Assembly: GCA_945865175.1 (NCBI GenBank)
Contig: CAMBDA010000002.1
Coordinates: forward strand, 1-64,000
Direction of reading: 5' to 3'
DNA from: an uncultured Prevotellaceae bacterium
GTDB lineage: Bacteria > Bacteroidota > Bacteroidia > Bacteroidales > Bacteroidaceae
Length of the DNA stretch: 64,000 nucleotides
Part shown: positions 61,655 through 64,000 of the stretch, in pieces
How the letters are laid out: each line of letters starts with the position of its first letter
Numbering within the stretch: the first letter of the stretch is position 1
Program-made: the position numbers and the translations under genes
The notes under the pieces: generated by a model
The model's input: only the letters and a program-made list of their open reading frames with translations
What the model was told of the DNA's origin: nothing
Databases searched by the model: none

Positions 61655-62608
61655 TCAGTCCCCCCCATGCTTGCGTTGCTGATAGAGCTGCCAAGAATTG
61701 AAGACATTGTGCCACACACTGTAGAAGCCGCCAGCAATGCTGGTGACAGGCGTGAGGAACGTGTATCCCATCCAGATGGCAAAAACCGTGTTCTTCTGCC
61801 CACATGCCTGAGCTGCACTGATAGGTTCGCCATACTTGCACCCTATCCAGCGGCCGAAGGCGAACTGGACAATGCAGGCCACAAGACTCGCCAGGGCGAT
61901 GCCCGCCTGATAGACCAATGGGCATGTGCTGTGAACAATGCTCCGGGTAGTGACGGCTATGGCCAAGGCCAGGGAAACAGCCCACAAATAAAAGGCAAGG
62001 TCGCGCACCGACGTGATGCAGACAATGGCACGCCTGCTCATCCGTCTCACCAACAAGGCAAGCAGGAAGGGACAGAACAACAGCGGGAACACCTTGCATA
62101 TAATCAGCCAGAAACTGCGCACAAACCCCATCTCGGCCGAAGGATGGACAAGCGGGATAAAAGCCGGCACCAGCAAAGCCACCGCCAGGTTGACAAGAAT
62201 GGTGTAGGTGGTGAGCGTGCCGGCATTGCCGCCCAACTTGCCAGTGACCACCGTGGCCGCAGTGGCCGTGGGGCATATCATGCACAGCATGGCACCCTCA
62301 ATGACAATGCGGCAATGGCTGTGTGGCATGAGCATGAGCCAGCCACACAGGACAGCGAACACCGACGACTGGAGCAAAAGGAGCCATGCATGCCAGGGTC
62401 TGAACTTGAGGTCGCCGGGCTCCACCTTGCAGAACGAGATGAAGAGCATGGCAAAGATGAGAAGCGGCTGCACCACACCGATGGCATGGAGAATACAGGA
62501 TCTGAATGGAAGGAGGGCAGGACATCCGGCCACCATGAAATAGGCACACACACCTGCCAGCATACTGACAGGCAGCGTCCAGTTGCGCAAGAAACGGAGC
62601 AAGGCCAT
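61655..62608 (-). CDS. BASS-family (bile acid:Na+ symporter-like) transporter
   Basis: A 317-aa membrane protein with about nine to ten helices. The sodium-binding type motif is seen in MICPTATAATVVTGKLGGN (about 110-128) and the second half holds SAAQACGQKNTVFAIWMGYTFL (about 267-288), the inverted-repeat crossover regions of the family. Substrates of Bacteroidetes members are unknown; bile acids, pantothenate or other organic anions are possible. It follows ksgA by 25 bases on the same strand. Confidence 0.82.
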   Translation of the reverse strand: MALLRFLRNWTLPVSMLAGVCAYFMVAGCPALLPFRSCILHAIGVVQPLLIFAMLFISFCKVEPGDLKFRPWHAWLLLLQSSVFAVLCGWLMLMPHSHCRIVIEGAMLCMICPTATAATVVTGKLGGNAGTLTTYTILVNLAVALLVPAFIPLVHPSAEMGFVRSFWLIICKVFPLLFCPFLLALLVRRMSRRAIVCITSVRDLAFYLWAVSLALAIAVTTRSIVHSTCPLVYQAGIALASLVACIVQFAFGRWIGCKYGEPISAAQACGQKNTVFAIWMGYTFLTPVTSIAGGFYSVWHNVFNSWQLYQQRKHGGD

Positions 62609-62633
62609 GATAGAGAGGGCTTATGAATATCGG

Positions 62634-63455
62634 CTAAAACAACTGTTCCACGCGGCGCGTCAGGTCCACAAACTCGCCCACACTCAGCTGCTCAGGACGA
62701 CGGTCGAACAGAGGGTCCTGCAACAGGGGGGTGGCATCCACGGAAGGCAGGCCCTTGGCTTCTCGCTCCTGGTTGAGGGTAGTGAGCAGCGGGCGGATGT
62801 TGTTGCGAAGGGTCTTGCGCCGCTGGTTGAAGGTAGTCTTCACCACCCGCTTGAAGAGCCTCTCGTCACAGCCAAGGGCAGACGTGTCGTTGCGTGTCAT
62901 GCGAATCACTGCACTTTTCACCTTGGGCGGTGGATTGAATACATGCTCATGCACGGTGAACAGGTATTCCACATGATACCATGCCTGGATGAGCACACTC
63001 AGGATGCCGTAGGCCTTGCATCCCGGACGGGCGGCGATGCGCTCGGCTACCTCCTTTTGTATCATGCCGGTACAGCATGGAATGAGATGCTTGTTGTCGA
63101 GCATCTTGAAGAAAATCTGACTGCTGATATTATAAGGATAATTGCCAGTGAGCACAAAAGGATGGCCGTCGAAGAGACGGTCTAGGTGCATCTTCAGGAA
63201 ATCGTCTTCGATGATGTGTGGTTCCAGGCTGGGGAACTGTCTGCGCAGATAGGCCACCGATTCGAAATCCAGCTCCACCACCTTGAGCAGCCGGGGCTTG
63301 GGAATGAGGAACTGCGTCATCACGCCCATTCCCGGCCCAACTTCAAGGACTGGAAGGCCGGGACAGGCATCCACCGTGTCTGCAATGTCCTTTGCAATGC
63401 CCAAATCTGTCAAAAAGTGTTGTCCCAGAAACTTTTTGGGTTTAACGGGTTTCAT
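62634..63455 (-). CDS. ksgA: 16S rRNA dimethyladenosine transferase
   Basis: A 273-aa enzyme that dimethylates the two adjacent adenosines (A1518/A1519) of 16S rRNA helix 45 during 30S maturation. Family motifs: KKFLGQHFLTD (7-17), SAM motif LEVGPGMGVMTQ (about 36-47) and the catalytic NYPYNIS (about 104-110), then the C-terminal helical domain with FNQRRKTLRNN. Normal length. It shares a very compact divergent promoter with the flippase-like gene to the right. Confidence 0.97.
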   Translation of the reverse strand: MKPVKPKKFLGQHFLTDLGIAKDIADTVDACPGLPVLEVGPGMGVMTQFLIPKPRLLKVVELDFESVAYLRRQFPSLEPHIIEDDFLKMHLDRLFDGHPFVLTGNYPYNISSQIFFKMLDNKHLIPCCTGMIQKEVAERIAARPGCKAYGILSVLIQAWYHVEYLFTVHEHVFNPPPKVKSAVIRMTRNDTSALGCDERLFKRVVKTTFNQRRKTLRNNIRPLLTTLNQEREAKGLPSVDATPLLQDPLFDRRPEQLSVGEFVDLTRRVEQLF

Positions 63456-63472
63456 ATATGCCGAGTTTTTTG

Positions 63473-63480
63473 TAATTTTG
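63473..63480 (+). promoter_or_regulatory. -7 box of the right-edge membrane protein gene
   Basis: TAATTTTG, with an expected start near 63487 and a leader of about 15 bases before the ATG at 63502. Confidence 0.55.
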
Positions 63481-63483
63481 TTG

Positions 63484-63491
63484 CAAAGTTA
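63484..63491 (-). promoter_or_regulatory. -7 box of ksgA
   Basis: TAACTTTG on the minus strand, 28 bases before the ATG at 63455. It is separated by only three bases from the opposing TAATTTTG box. Confidence 0.6.
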
Positions 63492-63501
63492 CGAATATAT
63501 A

Positions 63502-64000
63502 ATGGAATTGCAGTTCAGTTTTTACAAAAAACTCATTAAATACATCGCCAGAATCGTGCTTCCACTGGCATTGGCCACGGCCATTCTGTGGTGGATGTAC
63601 CGTGATTTTGCCTGGGACGATTTCCGCGAGGCACTGACCCACAAGATGGACTGGACATGGATGTGGCTGAGTTTTCCATTTGGAATCAGTGCACAGGTGT
63701 TCCGGGCACTCAGGTGGAAGCAGGCGCTGGCCCCCATGGGAGAACATCCCCGCCATAGCACCGCCTCGGCCGCCATCTTCATCAGCTATGCCAGCAGCCT
63801 GGTGCTGCCTCGAGTGGGAGAGGTGTTGCGATGCGCCATTCTCCGCCGCTACGACGGTGTAAGTTTCACCCGTTCGGTGGGGAGCGTGGTGACAGAAAGG
63901 GTGATAGACATGGTCATGATTCTGTTGCTCTCCTTTGCGACAGTACTGTGCCAGATTCCCGTGTTCATCCGCTTCTGCAGGCAGACAGGCCTGTCGATGG
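63502..64000 (+). CDS. LPG-synthase-TM/flippase-like membrane protein (partial)
   Basis: A gene cut by the window edge; 166 codons are visible and remain open. The product starts MELQFSFYKKLIKYIARI, then hydrophobic segments (about 17-33, 50-62, 85-100, 135-155). FRALRWKQAL, PRVGEVLRCAILRRY and SVGSVVTERVIDM are the hallmarks of the lysylphosphatidylglycerol synthase transmembrane (UPF0104/AglD-like) family, which handles lipid-linked substrates. Full-length members have about 310-350 residues. The start is supported by the -7 box 22 bases upstream. Confidence 0.85.
   Translation, partial: MELQFSFYKKLIKYIARIVLPLALATAILWWMYRDFAWDDFREALTHKMDWTWMWLSFPFGISAQVFRALRWKQALAPMGEHPRHSTASAAIFISYASSLVLPRVGEVLRCAILRRYDGVSFTRSVGSVVTERVIDMVMILLLSFATVLCQIPVFIRFCRQTGLSM

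Overview
The window reads as chromosomal DNA of a fermentative Bacteroidales bacterium, probably Prevotellaceae-like and GC-rich; the species cannot be fixed from sequence alone. The signs are repeated -7 promoter boxes of the Bacteroidetes form TAnnTTTG (several with TTTG 19-21 bp upstream), rarely visible Shine-Dalgarno sites, a heterodimeric methylmalonyl-CoA mutase of the succinate-propionate route, a TonB receptor with a carboxypeptidase-like N-terminal domain, DUF5686 and DUF5020 envelope proteins, GLUG/CotH surface proteins and many secreted glycoside hydrolases. I found no tRNA, rRNA, CRISPR array or insertion sequence, and no gene-free stretch above 300 bases.

Layout. 1-4.6 kb: a minus-strand run of glutamate dehydrogenase, an AspT/YidE-type transporter and a PatB/MalY aminotransferase. 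4.7-8.8 kb: mutA-mutB on the plus strand. 8.9-13.6 kb (minus): DUF5686 protein, zinc metallopeptidase, and a phosphoesterase fused to a PQQ-type propeller. 13.8-20.5 kb (minus): a 1288-aa GLUG surface protein beside a secreted CotH kinase carrying the same GLUG module. 20.6-25.3 kb: a PhoR/PhoB-like two-component pair divergent from a PiT phosphate transporter followed by a 50-codon acidic ORF. 25.4-29.1 kb (minus): glycerophosphodiesterase, a histidine-rich mini membrane protein and a TonB receptor. 29.2-34.3 kb (plus): sialate O-acetylesterase, fucO-like dehydrogenase and a solitary N6-adenine methyltransferase. 34.3-36.6 kb: murQ and a divergent M18 aminopeptidase. 36.6-44.1 kb (plus): GH30, GH20 and GH43 enzymes, DUF5020 protein and an OprO/P-like porin. 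44.1-51.5 kb (minus): probable operon DUF4375-smpB-M16 protease-metH-formyl-THF cyclo-ligase. 51.7-61.4 kb (plus): NifU-like/GGGtGRT pair, AlaX-like editing protein, small exported protein, rfbA, a nucleotidyltransferase-aminotransferase fusion, GH106 rhamnosidase and a CDF transporter. 61.4-64 kb: a repeat-rich intergenic region, a BASS transporter and ksgA (minus), and the start of a flippase-like membrane protein running off the right edge.

How parts fit. Amino-acid and propionate metabolism lie at the left. Phosphate acquisition is probably co-regulated at two distant places, because the PiT transporter and the OprO/P-like porin share an 11-nt-period direct repeat just upstream of a -7 box, next to a PhoBR-like pair. 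Secreted glycosidases and the esterase point to host or plant glycan scavenging, without any SusC/SusD pair here. The most unusual items are the Pho-box pair, the NifU-like/GGGtGRT cassette, the CotH kinase/GLUG pair, the nucleotidyltransferase-aminotransferase fusion coupled to a rhamnosidase, the His-rich protein next to a Cys-motif TonB receptor, and competing hairpins plus three tandem 23-bp repeats near 61.5 kb.
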